64,000 bases of DNA from JBBSUQ01 sp964389755 (lineage in GTDB: Bacteria > Bacteroidota > Bacteroidia > Flavobacteriales_D > Crocinitomicaceae): positions 1 to 64,000 of the forward strand of contig CAYMEW010000007.1 in NCBI GenBank assembly GCA_964389755.1, read 5' to 3'. The translations under genes were made by a program, and so were the position numbers. How positions within the stretch are numbered: position 1 is the stretch's first letter; each line of letters opens with the position of its first letter. Shown here in pieces: positions 23,562-33,891 of the stretch. A model generated the notes under the pieces. It saw nothing but the letters and a program-made list of their open reading frames with translations. It was not told the DNA's origin and searched no databases.

Positions 23562-25475
23562 TTACTTTTTATCGTCTACTTCTTCGAAGTCCACATCGGT
23601 TACTTCATCCTGCGGATTTCCGGAAGCGCTGCCCTGATCACCGGACTGAGCACCACCTTCTGCACCCTGTGCATTGGAAGCATTATACATATCCTGCGAT
23701 GCCGCCTGGAATACATTGTTGAGTTTTTCCATTGCAGGCTCCAGGTTCTGCACGTTCTTCGCTTCAAACTCTTTTTTGAGTTCTGCCAGTGCATCTTCGA
23801 TCGGCTGTTTTTTGTCGGCCGGGATCTTATCCCCGTATTCTTTCAGCTGACGCTCCGTCTGGAAGATCAGTGAATCTGCTTTATTGAGCGATTCTACTTC
23901 TTCCTTGCGCTTTTTATCCGCTTCGGCATTCGCTTCCGCTTCGGTTTTCATGCGTTTGATCTCTTCTTCGGAAAGACCTGAACTGGATTCGATCTTGATC
24001 GATTGTTCTTTTCCGGTTCCTTTGTCCTTCGCCGAAATATGCATGATACCGTTCGCGTCAATATCAAAAGTTACCTCAATTTGCGGAACTCCGCGCGGTG
24101 CCGGTGGAATGTCAGATAACTGGAAGCGTCCGAGCGTTTTGTTATCCGTTGCCATCGGGCGTTCTCCCTGGAGCACGTGAATATCAACCGAAGGCTGGTT
24201 ATCCGATGCAGTGGAGAATACCTCTGATTTTTTGGTCGGAATAGTTGTATTTGCTTCGATGAGTTTTGTGAATACGCCTCCCATGGTTTCGATACCGAGT
24301 GAAAGCGGGATCACATCCAGCAGTAATACATCTTTTACCTCACCGGTGAGTACTCCACCCTGGATCGCTGCACCTACCGCTACCACTTCATCCGGGTTTA
24401 CACCTTTTGACGGCGCTTTTCCGAAGAAACGTTGTACGGCATCCTGGATAACCGGGATTCGCGTAGAACCACCTACCAGGATGATCTCGTCGATATCACT
24501 TGTAGAAAGTCCTGCATTTTTCAGTGCCGAACGACACGGTGCGATCGTACGCTCCACGATATCGGAGATCAATTGCTCGAATTTCGAACGTTGCAAAGTA
24601 CGTACAAGGTGTTTCGGAATTCCGTTTACCGGCATGATGTACGGCAGGTTGATCTCTGTTGAAGTGGTTGAAGAAAGTTCGATCTTCGCCTTTTCAGCAG
24701 CTTCTTTTAAACGTTGCAGTGCCATCGGGTCCTGGCGGAGATCCACTCCTTCTTCGGATTTGAATTCTTCAGCCAACCAATTGATGATCGCGTCATCCAC
24801 ATCATCCCCACCAAGGTGCGTGTCTCCGTCTGTCGAAAGTACTTCGAATACACCGTCACCCAGTTCGAGGATCGATACGTCATGCGTACCACCACCGAAG
24901 TCAAATACAACGATCTTCTGGTCTATGCCTTTTTTATCGAGTCCGTAAGCAAGTGCTGCTGCCGTCGGTTCGTTGATGATCCTTTTGATGGTTAGTCCGG
25001 CAATTTCCCCGGCTTCTTTCGTTGCCTGGCGCTGTGAATCGTTAAAGTAGGCCGGCACGGTCACTACTGCTTCGCTTACTTCCTGTCCGAGGTAATCCTC
25101 CGCCGTCTTCTTCATTTTCTGAAGGATCATAGCCGAAATTTCCTGCGGAGTATATGAACGATCATCGATCTTTACACGCGGTGTATTGTTGTCACCTTTT
25201 ACGACTTCGTAAGCCACACGATCCGCTTCTTTTTTGGTCTCATCGAACGAAGATCCCATAAAGCGTTTGATCGAGTATATTGTTTTCTTCGGGTTGGTAA
25301 TGGCCTGACGTTTGGCCGGATCCCCTACTTTTCGTTCACCTCCTTCAACAAAAGCAACTACTGAAGGTGTTGTACGCTTTCCTTCGGAGTTTGCGATAAC
25401 TACCGGCTCATTCCCTTCCATTACGGAAACACAAGAGTTGGTAGTTCCTAAGTCTATACCAATTATTTTTCCCAT
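23562..25475 (-). CDS. dnaK: Chaperone DnaK (Hsp70)
   Basis: This 637-aa ATP-dependent chaperone begins MGKIIGIDLGTTNSCVSVMEG. Signature motifs IVVFDFGGGTHDVSIL and ILVGGSTRIPVIQ are present in the nucleotide-binding domain, with the substrate-binding domain after about 385. The C-terminal lid ends in a Gly/Gln-rich tail and DVDFEEVDDKK. I use ATG 25475; the upstream ATG at 25586 adds 37 unrelated residues. No grpE or dnaJ gene lies alongside. The 231-nt upstream region contains repeats and a -24/-12-like sequence. Confidence 0.97.
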   Translation of the reverse strand: MGKIIGIDLGTTNSCVSVMEGNEPVVIANSEGKRTTPSVVAFVEGGERKVGDPAKRQAITNPKKTIYSIKRFMGSSFDETKKEADRVAYEVVKGDNNTPRVKIDDRSYTPQEISAMILQKMKKTAEDYLGQEVSEAVVTVPAYFNDSQRQATKEAGEIAGLTIKRIINEPTAAALAYGLDKKGIDQKIVVFDFGGGTHDVSILELGDGVFEVLSTDGDTHLGGDDVDDAIINWLAEEFKSEEGVDLRQDPMALQRLKEAAEKAKIELSSTTSTEINLPYIMPVNGIPKHLVRTLQRSKFEQLISDIVERTIAPCRSALKNAGLSTSDIDEIILVGGSTRIPVIQDAVQRFFGKAPSKGVNPDEVVAVGAAIQGGVLTGEVKDVLLLDVIPLSLGIETMGGVFTKLIEANTTIPTKKSEVFSTASDNQPSVDIHVLQGERPMATDNKTLGRFQLSDIPPAPRGVPQIEVTFDIDANGIMHISAKDKGTGKEQSIKIESSSGLSEEEIKRMKTEAEANAEADKKRKEEVESLNKADSLIFQTERQLKEYGDKIPADKKQPIEDALAELKKEFEAKNVQNLEPAMEKLNNVFQAASQDMYNASNAQGAEGGAQSGDQGSASGNPQDEVTDVDFEEVDDKK

Positions 25476-25511
25476 ATCTGATTTATTGTTTTGCGTTTTT
25501 TCCTTCTTTCG

Positions 25512-25637
25512 GTCAATCATTGTGCCATGGGAACTTATTCGGAAAATGCTGACAAATTGATCTGCGAGGCTCTTTATACTCTTCAAAAGGGTGGCAAAAT
25601 GGCAGACATTCTGTCAGGTTAAATTACCAATGACAGA
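25512..25637 (-). promoter_or_regulatory. dnaK upstream regulatory region
   Basis: On the minus strand, a TGGCAC-N5-TTG sequence (25512-25527) has the spacing of a sigma-54 -24/-12 promoter, though the -12 GC is GA. Further upstream are the inverted repeats CAGA/TCTG (25603-25613) and CTGTCA/TGACAG (25611-25636), and two copies of GCCA(T)TTTGCCA-like sequence. They look like heat-shock control sites, but I cannot name the factor. Confidence 0.4.
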
Positions 25638-25706
25638 TTGTAAAAGGCCTTTCGCGTAAATTGTCTGCAATTTTTTCTACACACTGTGGTAAGGAGACGT
25701 CGTTCA

Positions 25707-26678
25707 TCAGTCAAGCGCACGTAAGGACGTATGACTCATTTCCACAAGTTTTTCATACTCTTCCGGCGTCAGGTCAGAATGGTAATAGTAAATCGGGTTT
25801 ACCTTCTCCCCGTTCTTTACAACTTCATAATGCAAATGCGGACCGGTGGACTTACCGGTGGATCCGACCAGGCCGATCAGGTCACCGCGTTGTACTTTTT
25901 GTCCTTTTTTGACTTTAAACGCACTCAGGTGGGCATAGCGCGTTTTATAGCCGAAGCCGTGGTTGACAATAATGCTCTTGCCGTATCCCCAGTCATTGTT
26001 TTCGACTTCTTCCACCACACCGTCGCCGGTCACATACACTTCCGTACCGACATCCGAGGTAAAATCCATTCCCGTATGCATGCGCATCGTCTTGTAAATC
26101 GGGTCGACGCGCCAGCCATAGCCGGATGCCATCCGTTTCAGGTCTTTATTATTCACGGGTTGAATCGCCGGAATTGATCGCAACAACTGTTCTTTGTTAC
26201 GTGCAAGTTCAAGCAATTCGGAAAATGACATGGATTGCGCACTAATACGCCGCTCAAGGGCATCGATACCGGAAGAGGTCTTTTTTAGCAATTCGGAATT
26301 CGGGTAATCGTCCAGGTAAGCATACTTATCGCTTCCTCCCGTTCCCATTTGCCGCATTTCTTCGGGAAATTCGTCTGCGTAAAAAGCCACGCGGTACAAA
26401 CTGCTGTCTTTGGCTTCCAGGTCGGAAAGTGCGCGCTTGCTGCGTTCAATGTCCAGTTGCATTCGCTCAACCTCGGATCTGAGTTTTTCCAGTTCTTCTT
26501 TTCGCTCCCGGTCCTGCGGGGTATCGAACTGCCGGAAGAGCACGAAACCGAATATCAACCCGAGCACCAGACTCGGCGAAATAATCAAAACGATCTGAAA
26601 CAGACGTTTCAACCAGCCGATCTCAACTTCTTCATACGAGAGTGTACGCGGATTATATCGGTAACGGGTTTTGGGCAT
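25707..26678 (-). CDS. M23 family metallopeptidase
   Basis: This 323-aa envelope protein has one N-terminal membrane helix (about 28-50) and a coiled coil (about 55-95, REELEKLRSEVERMQLDIERS). The C-terminal LytM/M23 domain has the zinc ligands in MRMHTGMDFTSD (HxxxD) and the HxH motif in GPHLHYEVVKNG. Such enzymes cut peptidoglycan cross-links or, when inactive, act as activators; both ligand motifs are intact here. It is probably co-transcribed with the GT-C gene 21 nt upstream. Confidence 0.9.
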   Translation of the reverse strand: MPKTRYRYNPRTLSYEEVEIGWLKRLFQIVLIISPSLVLGLIFGFVLFRQFDTPQDRERKEELEKLRSEVERMQLDIERSKRALSDLEAKDSSLYRVAFYADEFPEEMRQMGTGGSDKYAYLDDYPNSELLKKTSSGIDALERRISAQSMSFSELLELARNKEQLLRSIPAIQPVNNKDLKRMASGYGWRVDPIYKTMRMHTGMDFTSDVGTEVYVTGDGVVEEVENNDWGYGKSIIVNHGFGYKTRYAHLSAFKVKKGQKVQRGDLIGLVGSTGKSTGPHLHYEVVKNGEKVNPIYYYHSDLTPEEYEKLVEMSHTSLRALD

Positions 26679-26699
26679 AACACTGCAAAATTACAAAAA

Positions 26700-28211
26700 T
26701 CAATCGTCCATCACCTCACGGCCATGATCAATGTACGCCTCCTTAACGTCGGAAACAAAGTAATATTTTCCGCCAAACTGCTGCCGTTCGTCATTGAAAC
26801 CCGGGATGTAATCCATCTCCAGGAAAATTCCCCAGATACCAATGATACCCACCGAGGCGGGTTGTTTTGAATACTGCGAATTGACGCGGTCCGTAAAACG
26901 GTTCGTTCGCTCGAAGCGGTAAAAGGAGGAACATGGCACCTGATCGCCGTACAGGTAGTTCCACTGCCACTGTAAATAAACGTCTGTCGTGAAAAGTGCT
27001 TTTTTCCCGGAACGGATCACAGCCGCATGCAAATCATTGAATGAAGCGGCTTCACTCTCCGGAGCGTCGGCGAAGTGCATCCGCTGTTTACTTCCTGCAA
27101 AAATTCCGACAAATGCCAACAGGGCCAGCAGCGCAGGAATCTGAAACCGCTGTTTCACAAACTTCGGATTCCTTCCTGTGAGAACGAGCAGTAAAATCAA
27201 AACGCCGGTGAACAGGTTAATCCAGTAGCGCGGAGAGAACTGTGTAAAACACGATAAAAACACGAGGAAAAGTAAGGTAGCCAAAGTAAAAAAGAGCAGT
27301 GTACGCCGTCCGGCACGGGTGACGCGAATCGCGAGCAGAAACGTCCAAAGCAGAAGTAACGCGATCATCAGTCGTGAAAGTAGCAGCCACCAAAGAGGTT
27401 CGTCAACCTTCATTGTGAAATAGTGAAAGCCCGTGAAACCGGCACCGAAACCACGTAGTTGTTGACTTAACTGCTCAAACTGGGCCGAGCCGAAACTGAC
27501 AGAAACGTCGTGCGCCGAGCGTTCACCGCCAACAAGCCACTGGATCAGGAAGATCACAGCAAGGATAGCGCCAAAGAACACAGCGGTTCGGAGAATACCT
27601 TTTTTTTGCCGGAACAAAGCATCCGCAATGAAAACCGCGCAAAAAAGGAAGGTCATGGCTTGTGAATAAGCGAGCAATACACCCAGGCCGAAAACGAGTA
27701 AGAGGTTCCATCGCGTCAGGCGGTAGGACTCCAGGATAAAAACGATCGTTATAAAAAGCAGGAAAGAAACGGTTCGCATCTGGGAAGCCCACAATGAAAA
27801 GGGCGGAAAACAAATAAGCAAAATAAAAAGTGGCACAAGTACCCGAAAAGACACCTCGCGCAGCCGCATCCACTTCCAGCAAATCGCGATGGCCAGGCTG
27901 TGCAGCAAAAGTCCGGCAAGCTTCAGACTATAAACCGTTTTCCCGAAAACAGCGATGAAGGCAGAAGCGGACAATACTTCAAAGGTCGCAAAACCATAAT
28001 GTTGCCCATAGAAAAAAAAGGGCACGTGACCTGTTCGCAACAAGTCCTGAGCCATGATTCCAATGATGGCCTCGTCGCCGTCGAACCAATAATTTTTGGA
28101 CAGAAAATACGGAAGCCTGACAAGAATGCAAAGCAGGAAAAACAGCGCCCACATCAGTCCGAAAAACAGGATACTGCGTGCAACTGACCGCTTTTTTGTT
28201 TCAGGTATCAC
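26700..28211 (-). CDS. GT-C fold membrane glycosyltransferase-like protein
   Basis: This 503-aa polytopic membrane protein has about ten or more helices. The first external loop holds NYWFDGDEAIIGIMAQDLL, an acidic motif typical of ArnT/PMT (GT39-like) enzymes that use lipid-linked sugars. A soluble C-terminal domain of about 130 residues follows the last helix. No substrate can be assigned. It lies directly upstream of the M23 peptidase on the same strand and is divergent from alaS. Confidence 0.7.
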   Translation of the reverse strand: MIPETKKRSVARSILFFGLMWALFFLLCILVRLPYFLSKNYWFDGDEAIIGIMAQDLLRTGHVPFFFYGQHYGFATFEVLSASAFIAVFGKTVYSLKLAGLLLHSLAIAICWKWMRLREVSFRVLVPLFILLICFPPFSLWASQMRTVSFLLFITIVFILESYRLTRWNLLLVFGLGVLLAYSQAMTFLFCAVFIADALFRQKKGILRTAVFFGAILAVIFLIQWLVGGERSAHDVSVSFGSAQFEQLSQQLRGFGAGFTGFHYFTMKVDEPLWWLLLSRLMIALLLLWTFLLAIRVTRAGRRTLLFFTLATLLFLVFLSCFTQFSPRYWINLFTGVLILLLVLTGRNPKFVKQRFQIPALLALLAFVGIFAGSKQRMHFADAPESEAASFNDLHAAVIRSGKKALFTTDVYLQWQWNYLYGDQVPCSSFYRFERTNRFTDRVNSQYSKQPASVGIIGIWGIFLEMDYIPGFNDERQQFGGKYYFVSDVKEAYIDHGREVMDD

Positions 28212-28271
28212 CGGAGTTTGAATAATTTCCTTTCAAAGGTAGCCGAACTTTTTAAAATTCGCGAATTCGGC

Positions 28272-28279
28272 TAAATTTG
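28272..28279 (+). promoter_or_regulatory. Promoter -7 element of alaS
   Basis: TAAATTTG matches TAnnTTTG and lies 29 nt upstream of the alaS ATG at 28309. Confidence 0.5.
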
Positions 28280-28308
28280 CACTTTACTTTTGAAACCCGC
28301 TCATTCCA

Positions 28309-30924
28309 ATGATGACACTCAGCGAAATAAGACAGCACTTTTTTGATTTTTTTGAATCCAAAGGTCACCAGATCGTACCGTCCGCACCGATGGTCGTAAA
28401 GAACGATCCGACCCTCATGTTTACCAATGCGGGAATGAACCAGTTCAAGGATTATTTCCTGGGAAATTCCGTTCCGAAGAACCGCCGGGTTGCCAATACT
28501 CAAAAATGCCTGCGCGTTTCGGGAAAACACAATGACCTGGAAGAAGTGGGCGTCGATACCTATCACCACACCATGTTCGAAATGCTGGGGAACTGGTCTT
28601 TCGGAGATTATTTCAAGGAAGAAGCGATCAGCTGGGCCTGGGAACTGCTCACGGAAGTGTATAAAATCCCGATCGACCGGCTCTATGTGACGGTGTTCGA
28701 AGGTGACAGTTCGGACAATGTACCCCGCGACGAGGAAAGTTACCTCATCTGGAAAAAATACATTCCTGAAGACCGTATCATTCTCGCTTCCAAAAAGGAC
28801 AACTTCTGGGAAATGGGCGATACCGGTCCCTGCGGTCCGTGTACGGAAATCCACGTGGACCTGCGTAGCGGGAAAGAACGCGCCGAGGTAAACGGACGTG
28901 ACCTGGTGAACCAGGATAATCCGCAGGTGATCGAGATCTGGAACAATGTCTTTATGCAGTTCAACCGCAAAGCGGACGGAAGTCTTGAAAAATTGCCTGA
29001 AACGCACGTCGATACAGGAATGGGCCTGGAACGTCTCGCAATGGCCCTGCAGGGAAAACAATCGAACTACGATACCGACCTTTTCCAGGAACTGATCCGC
29101 CAGGTTGAAAAAATGTCCGGTGTGAAATACGGTGAAAAAGAAGAAACGGACATTGCCCTGCGCGTGATTGCCGACCATATTCGTGCAATCGCGTTCAGTA
29201 TTGCAGACGGACAATTACCGGGAAATACCGGTGCCGGCTACGTTATTCGCCGCATTCTTCGCCGGGCGGTGCGTTACGGATACCAGACGCTCGGGCTCAA
29301 AGAACCTTTCCTGTGCGAACTGGCCGTTACACTTTCTGAACTCATGGGTGATCCGTTCACCGAACTCATCAAACAGCGCGAACTGATCGTCAAAGTGATC
29401 CGCGAGGAAGAGAACAGCTTTTTCCGCACGCTGGAACAGGGAATTCGCCGGATGGATGCGATCATTGCCCAAAATCAATCGGAAGGAAAAGAGGTGATCG
29501 ACGGAAAGGCGGCCTTTGAACTTTACGACACCTATGGCTTCCCCATCGACCTGACCTCGCTCATTGCACGTGAAAACAGGATGAAGATCGACGAAGCCGG
29601 TTTTAATACGGAACTGAACATCCAGAAAGAGCGTTCACGCACGGCCACGGCCATTGAGACCGAAGACTGGGTGATTTTGAAAGACGACAATATTGAAGAA
29701 TTCATCGGTTACGATCGCCTGTCGGCACACGTCGAGATCGTAAAATACCGCCGTGTTACACAGAAACAGAAAACATTTTTCCAGCTGGTATTCAACCTGA
29801 CACCGTTCTACCCGGAAGGCGGCGGACAAGTCGGCGACCAGGGTACGATCAGTGCCAACGGAGAACAGGTTCGCATTTTCGACACGAAGCGCGAGAACAA
29901 CCTCATCGTGCACCTCAGTGAACAATTGCCTTCTGATCCCGGAGCGCGGTTTATGGCAGAAGTAAATACCTCGCGTCGCGACCGTGCGGCGGCGAACCAT
30001 TCGGCCACACACCTGCTCCACCATGCACTGCGCAACGTACTCGGCACGCACGTGGAGCAAAAAGGATCGCTCGTAAGCCCGGATTACCTGCGTTTCGACT
30101 TCAGCCACTTTTCAAAAGTAAGCCCGGAAGAACTCCAGGAGATCGAACAACAGGTTTCTGCGGATATCCGCGCAGGCATTCCACTCGATGAGCAGCGTAA
30201 CATTCCCATCGAGGAAGCTGAAGCAATGGGTGCAATGGCATTATTCGGTGAAAAATACGGAGATACCGTTCGCGTGATCCGTTTCGGAAAATCGATCGAA
30301 CTGTGTGGCGGTACGCACGTCAAATCGACCTCCGGTATCGGTCTGTTCAAGATCATATCAGAAAGTGCGGTTGCGGCAGGCGTGAGACGAATTGAAGCGA
30401 TCACCGGCGAAAGCGCTGAAAAATATTACCGGGACCGTGCAAACTTGCTCGACCAGGTTTCTCAAACGCTTAAAAACCCGAAAGATCTGTTGAAAGCCCT
30501 GGATGACCTCCTTTCAAAGAACAATCAACTCGGCAAGCAGATCGAACAGTTTCAAAAAGTGCAGGCCAAACAGGTCAAGCAGGAACTTCGGAAGCAGGTA
30601 CAGGATGTGAATGGCGTAAACTTTCTAAGCGGAATCGTGGAGATGGATGCTGGGAGTATCAAGGACATGCTGTTTCAGCTCAAAGGCGAATTCGACACCT
30701 TCGTGGGCGTGATCGGAGGAATTGCCGATGACAAATGCACACTGAGCATCATCGCGACCGACGATGTGGTGTCCTCTCGTGATTTCGATGCCGGGAAGAT
30801 CATTCGCGAGGCAGCGGGTCACATCAAAGGCGGCGGCGGCGGACAGGCATTTTTTGCAACGGCAGGAGGTAAAGACGCCTCGGGGCTTCAAAAGGCTATT
30901 GACGCAGTGAAAAAATTCGTGTAA
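28309..30924 (+). CDS. alaS: Alanine--tRNA ligase
   Basis: This 871-aa enzyme charges tRNA-Ala. The catalytic core opens IRQHFFDFFESKGHQIVPSAP and contains FTNAGMNQFKDYFLG and the glycine-rich VDTGMGLERLAMALQG. The editing domain zinc ligands are in NHSATHLLHHAL (HxxxH) and ELCGGTHVKSTSGIG. The C-Ala domain ends with GGGGGQAFFATAGGKD. Length is normal. The next gene, a sensor kinase, starts 26 nt downstream, so some read-through is possible. Confidence 0.97.
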   Translation: MMTLSEIRQHFFDFFESKGHQIVPSAPMVVKNDPTLMFTNAGMNQFKDYFLGNSVPKNRRVANTQKCLRVSGKHNDLEEVGVDTYHHTMFEMLGNWSFGDYFKEEAISWAWELLTEVYKIPIDRLYVTVFEGDSSDNVPRDEESYLIWKKYIPEDRIILASKKDNFWEMGDTGPCGPCTEIHVDLRSGKERAEVNGRDLVNQDNPQVIEIWNNVFMQFNRKADGSLEKLPETHVDTGMGLERLAMALQGKQSNYDTDLFQELIRQVEKMSGVKYGEKEETDIALRVIADHIRAIAFSIADGQLPGNTGAGYVIRRILRRAVRYGYQTLGLKEPFLCELAVTLSELMGDPFTELIKQRELIVKVIREEENSFFRTLEQGIRRMDAIIAQNQSEGKEVIDGKAAFELYDTYGFPIDLTSLIARENRMKIDEAGFNTELNIQKERSRTATAIETEDWVILKDDNIEEFIGYDRLSAHVEIVKYRRVTQKQKTFFQLVFNLTPFYPEGGGQVGDQGTISANGEQVRIFDTKRENNLIVHLSEQLPSDPGARFMAEVNTSRRDRAAANHSATHLLHHALRNVLGTHVEQKGSLVSPDYLRFDFSHFSKVSPEELQEIEQQVSADIRAGIPLDEQRNIPIEEAEAMGAMALFGEKYGDTVRVIRFGKSIELCGGTHVKSTSGIGLFKIISESAVAAGVRRIEAITGESAEKYYRDRANLLDQVSQTLKNPKDLLKALDDLLSKNNQLGKQIEQFQKVQAKQVKQELRKQVQDVNGVNFLSGIVEMDAGSIKDMLFQLKGEFDTFVGVIGGIADDKCTLSIIATDDVVSSRDFDAGKIIREAAGHIKGGGGGQAFFATAGGKDASGLQKAIDAVKKFV

Positions 30925-30925
30925 A

Positions 30926-30949
30926 CCGTTAAATACAGATCATTAACGG
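30926..30949. repeat. Inverted repeat before the first sensor kinase gene
   Basis: CCGTTAA (30926-30932) and TTAACGG (30943-30949) form a perfect 7-bp inverted repeat with a 10-nt spacer, ending one base before the ATG at 30951. There is no T-run. It may be an operator or a translational hairpin. Confidence 0.4.
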
Positions 30950-30950
30950 C

Positions 30951-33833
30951 ATGGAACACCTGAAGAATTTCGATCTTAAGAAGAGCGTACTTTTAGGCCT
31001 GTTCCTGCTCAGCATGATCACAGGTACTTCCGTTCGTGCTCAACGTCCACAAGCCATCGGTAGTGGAAGTGTGTTCATGAAGAACTACACGATCGATGAC
31101 GGATTGCCAAGTTCGGAAACCTATTGTGTACTCCAGGACAAAAAGGGTTTTATCTGGATCGGTACGGACCGTGGTGTTGTGCGTTACGATGGCTACCGCA
31201 TGGAAGTCTATACTACCGAACAGGGGCTCGAAGACAATCGCGTGTTTCAAATTGTGGAGGACAAGTCCGGAAGAGTTTGGTTTGTTACTGCCCGACAGAC
31301 ATTATGCTATTATCAAAATGGTAAAATACATCCATACGAATTCAACGAAGTCATTCTCTCGAATAACGGCAAAGAGAACCTCGTGGAAAAACAACTGTAC
31401 GTTTCAGATTCCGGTGACGTTTACCTCCATTTCTGGTTAAAAGATCCGTTGAAAATTTCGAAAGACGGAAAATTGCTTCCTTCCGGTTCGGATAAAAGAA
31501 AAGGACTCGAAATAACGCGTGTAAACCAGACCTACCTTTGGAATTATACAAGTTCTGATTTAAAAAGCACAAATTCGGCCAGTATATTCTATGGCAGGTA
31601 TAAAAGGGTTCATGACTTAAGTAACGGGAGAACAAAAGTGTGTGTTTCCCAGGGAAACCCGGCTTTCGTTTCATTCTACAATACCATTTACCGCCTTCCC
31701 GAACTCCGGCCTGTTCTTGAAACGAATAATACGGTTTGCTTATATAACGACTCGTTATTGAAAGGTTTGTGGGTCGGATCAATTCAGGACGGTATCGATT
31801 TATATGACTACAACGCAAATAACCTGGTATTTAAGAAACACTACCTCGTAGGGATGTCTGTTACCGGGGTCATTCGGGATAAGCAGGGCGGGACCTGGTT
31901 TACCACGCTGGAACGAGGCGTTTTTTATGCTCCGGATATTTCAATCGTGAACTTCAGCGAAGATGACGGCCTTCTGCACAACGCCGTAGCTTCTGTTGCA
32001 TCCAATTCCCGTACGGTATTTTTGGGCTACGAACGTCTTCACTTACAAACGTTCGGGCGCAGTGGCTACGCACTTGACTCCTTCTACGGCGCTGCCCGCA
32101 CCATTTTCGTAGAAGACCGTGCCCGCGACGACGTCTACACAAACGTATCCATTCCGAAAAACTCTGTCTTAAGCGGAAAGGGGCTCAAAGAGGCTGATGT
32201 GACCTTTTACCCGACCTTGCTACCCGGTGATTCACTCATCTATTATACGGAAGGAGACACGCGAACGTTCAATATTCATTCAAAAAAAACCGGGCAGTTC
32301 AATGACTGGGTAAAGGAAGCGCGCTTTGTACATACAGATGGAAAAACGGTATATCTCGGTGACTCCAAAGGAATCTATATTTTAAAAGGCGCTCGGGTCG
32401 TGCCCTTTCATCCGCAGCCGTGGTTCAAAGCGCCCGTCACAAAACAAATGTATAATGCTTTCTGGGGAAACGTGGTCTCTACAAGCAACACGGGAATTTA
32501 CTTCTGGAAAGACAACACCTATAAATTACTGACAACGGCTGATGGTTTGGCCAGTAATGATATTCGACACTTTTATGTCGATTCGAAAAACAGGTTATGG
32601 GTTACCAGTACAAACGGTGTTGACCGCATTACTAAAGTGGGTAACGGAGAGTTCCGGGTTGAAAATATAAATCGCTATCGCGGGCTGGCGTCTAATGAAA
32701 TAAATGGAATTACCGAGCAAAACGGCTTGATGTACCTGGCTACAAAACAGGGTCTTTCCGTTTTTGAAGCTTCTATCAAAATTTCTGAAAATACAAACCG
32801 GCTATTTCTTTATAAAGTTGAAACGGACTCCGTATTAACAAATTACAAGTTCCCGCTTCAGTTACCGTACGGGGTCAATCAAATCAGCTTTCACTTCGGT
32901 ACGACCGATTTTCGAAGGATCAATGACCGCCAGATTCGTTATAAGTTCAGATCCGGACAAAGTTGGGAATACGTTAACGATAACAATATCACCTTTATCA
33001 GTCCGGCATCCGGAGATTACGAACTCACGATACAAAGTTTAGACAGTTCCGGCAAATGGGTCACTTTTGATATGCCCGTGTCGTTTTCAGTTGACATTCC
33101 TTTTTACAGGAAATGGTACGCGTGGATCTTCTATGCGCTTGCTCTAACCGGGATCTTCTTCCTTTTTTACAGGTGGCGCATAAAGGCTCTGAAACGCAAG
33201 AACCAGATCGAAAGTCACCTGGTGGAACTGGAACGCAAGGCCCTGCAGGCGCAGATGAATCCGCATTTTATTTTTAACTCGCTCAATTCGATCCAAAGCT
33301 TTCTGGTATTTAACGAAAATGAAAAAGCGGAGCGTTACCTGCTCAAATTCTCGCACCTTGTCAGGCGTATTCTCAATAATTCGGTTTCCGAGGAGATCCC
33401 GATCGCGGAAGAAATACAAACACTGGAAGAGTACCTCGAACTTGAAAAAATGCGTTTCCGTTCCCGTTTCGACTTTCACTTTGAACTGAAACTCAACGAA
33501 GAACAGTTACGACAAAAAATCCCGGGAATGCTGCTTCAACCTTTTGTGGAAAATGCAGTGATACACGGTTTTAAAGGTTTCGAGTCGGGCGGAAAACTGG
33601 AGATCCGTTTTGAAATGATCTCTTCAACCGCCCTGCGTTGCACCATTCGCGATAACGGGCAGGGCTTACAAACGCAGCACAAAAAGAGTAAGCACATTTC
33701 ACACGGTATCCGGATCACGCGCGAACGCCTGAAGTCTTATAGTACACCGGCAAATACCTATTACGCGGACATTCGCAACAACACAGACGGACCCGGAACG
33801 TATGTCGAAATCGTTCTCCCGGTGGTCGGATAA
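30951..33833 (+). CDS. Sensor histidine kinase with periplasmic propeller (LytS type), copy 1
   Basis: This 960-aa protein begins with a signal peptide (LGLFLLSMITGTSVRAQ). Periplasmic two-component-regulator propeller repeats (GFIWIGTDRGVVRYDG and similar, about 45-620) and a Y_Y_Y domain (about 640-715) follow. One membrane helix (about 723-743) leads to a cytoplasmic HisKA_5 domain, with His772 in QAQMNPHFIFNSLNSIQSF, and an HATPase domain (LLQPFVENAVIHGF..DNGQGL). It is a paralog of the next gene and should phosphorylate a LytTR regulator, most simply the one at 37191. Its signal is unknown. Confidence 0.9.
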   Translation: MEHLKNFDLKKSVLLGLFLLSMITGTSVRAQRPQAIGSGSVFMKNYTIDDGLPSSETYCVLQDKKGFIWIGTDRGVVRYDGYRMEVYTTEQGLEDNRVFQIVEDKSGRVWFVTARQTLCYYQNGKIHPYEFNEVILSNNGKENLVEKQLYVSDSGDVYLHFWLKDPLKISKDGKLLPSGSDKRKGLEITRVNQTYLWNYTSSDLKSTNSASIFYGRYKRVHDLSNGRTKVCVSQGNPAFVSFYNTIYRLPELRPVLETNNTVCLYNDSLLKGLWVGSIQDGIDLYDYNANNLVFKKHYLVGMSVTGVIRDKQGGTWFTTLERGVFYAPDISIVNFSEDDGLLHNAVASVASNSRTVFLGYERLHLQTFGRSGYALDSFYGAARTIFVEDRARDDVYTNVSIPKNSVLSGKGLKEADVTFYPTLLPGDSLIYYTEGDTRTFNIHSKKTGQFNDWVKEARFVHTDGKTVYLGDSKGIYILKGARVVPFHPQPWFKAPVTKQMYNAFWGNVVSTSNTGIYFWKDNTYKLLTTADGLASNDIRHFYVDSKNRLWVTSTNGVDRITKVGNGEFRVENINRYRGLASNEINGITEQNGLMYLATKQGLSVFEASIKISENTNRLFLYKVETDSVLTNYKFPLQLPYGVNQISFHFGTTDFRRINDRQIRYKFRSGQSWEYVNDNNITFISPASGDYELTIQSLDSSGKWVTFDMPVSFSVDIPFYRKWYAWIFYALALTGIFFLFYRWRIKALKRKNQIESHLVELERKALQAQMNPHFIFNSLNSIQSFLVFNENEKAERYLLKFSHLVRRILNNSVSEEIPIAEEIQTLEEYLELEKMRFRSRFDFHFELKLNEEQLRQKIPGMLLQPFVENAVIHGFKGFESGGKLEIRFEMISSTALRCTIRDNGQGLQTQHKKSKHISHGIRITRERLKSYSTPANTYYADIRNNTDGPGTYVEIVLPVVG

Positions 33834-33891
33834 TAAGCCGGGGATTCGGAGTTTGTAAGAATAGTTTTTTATCTTTCAACGATAACAAGCA

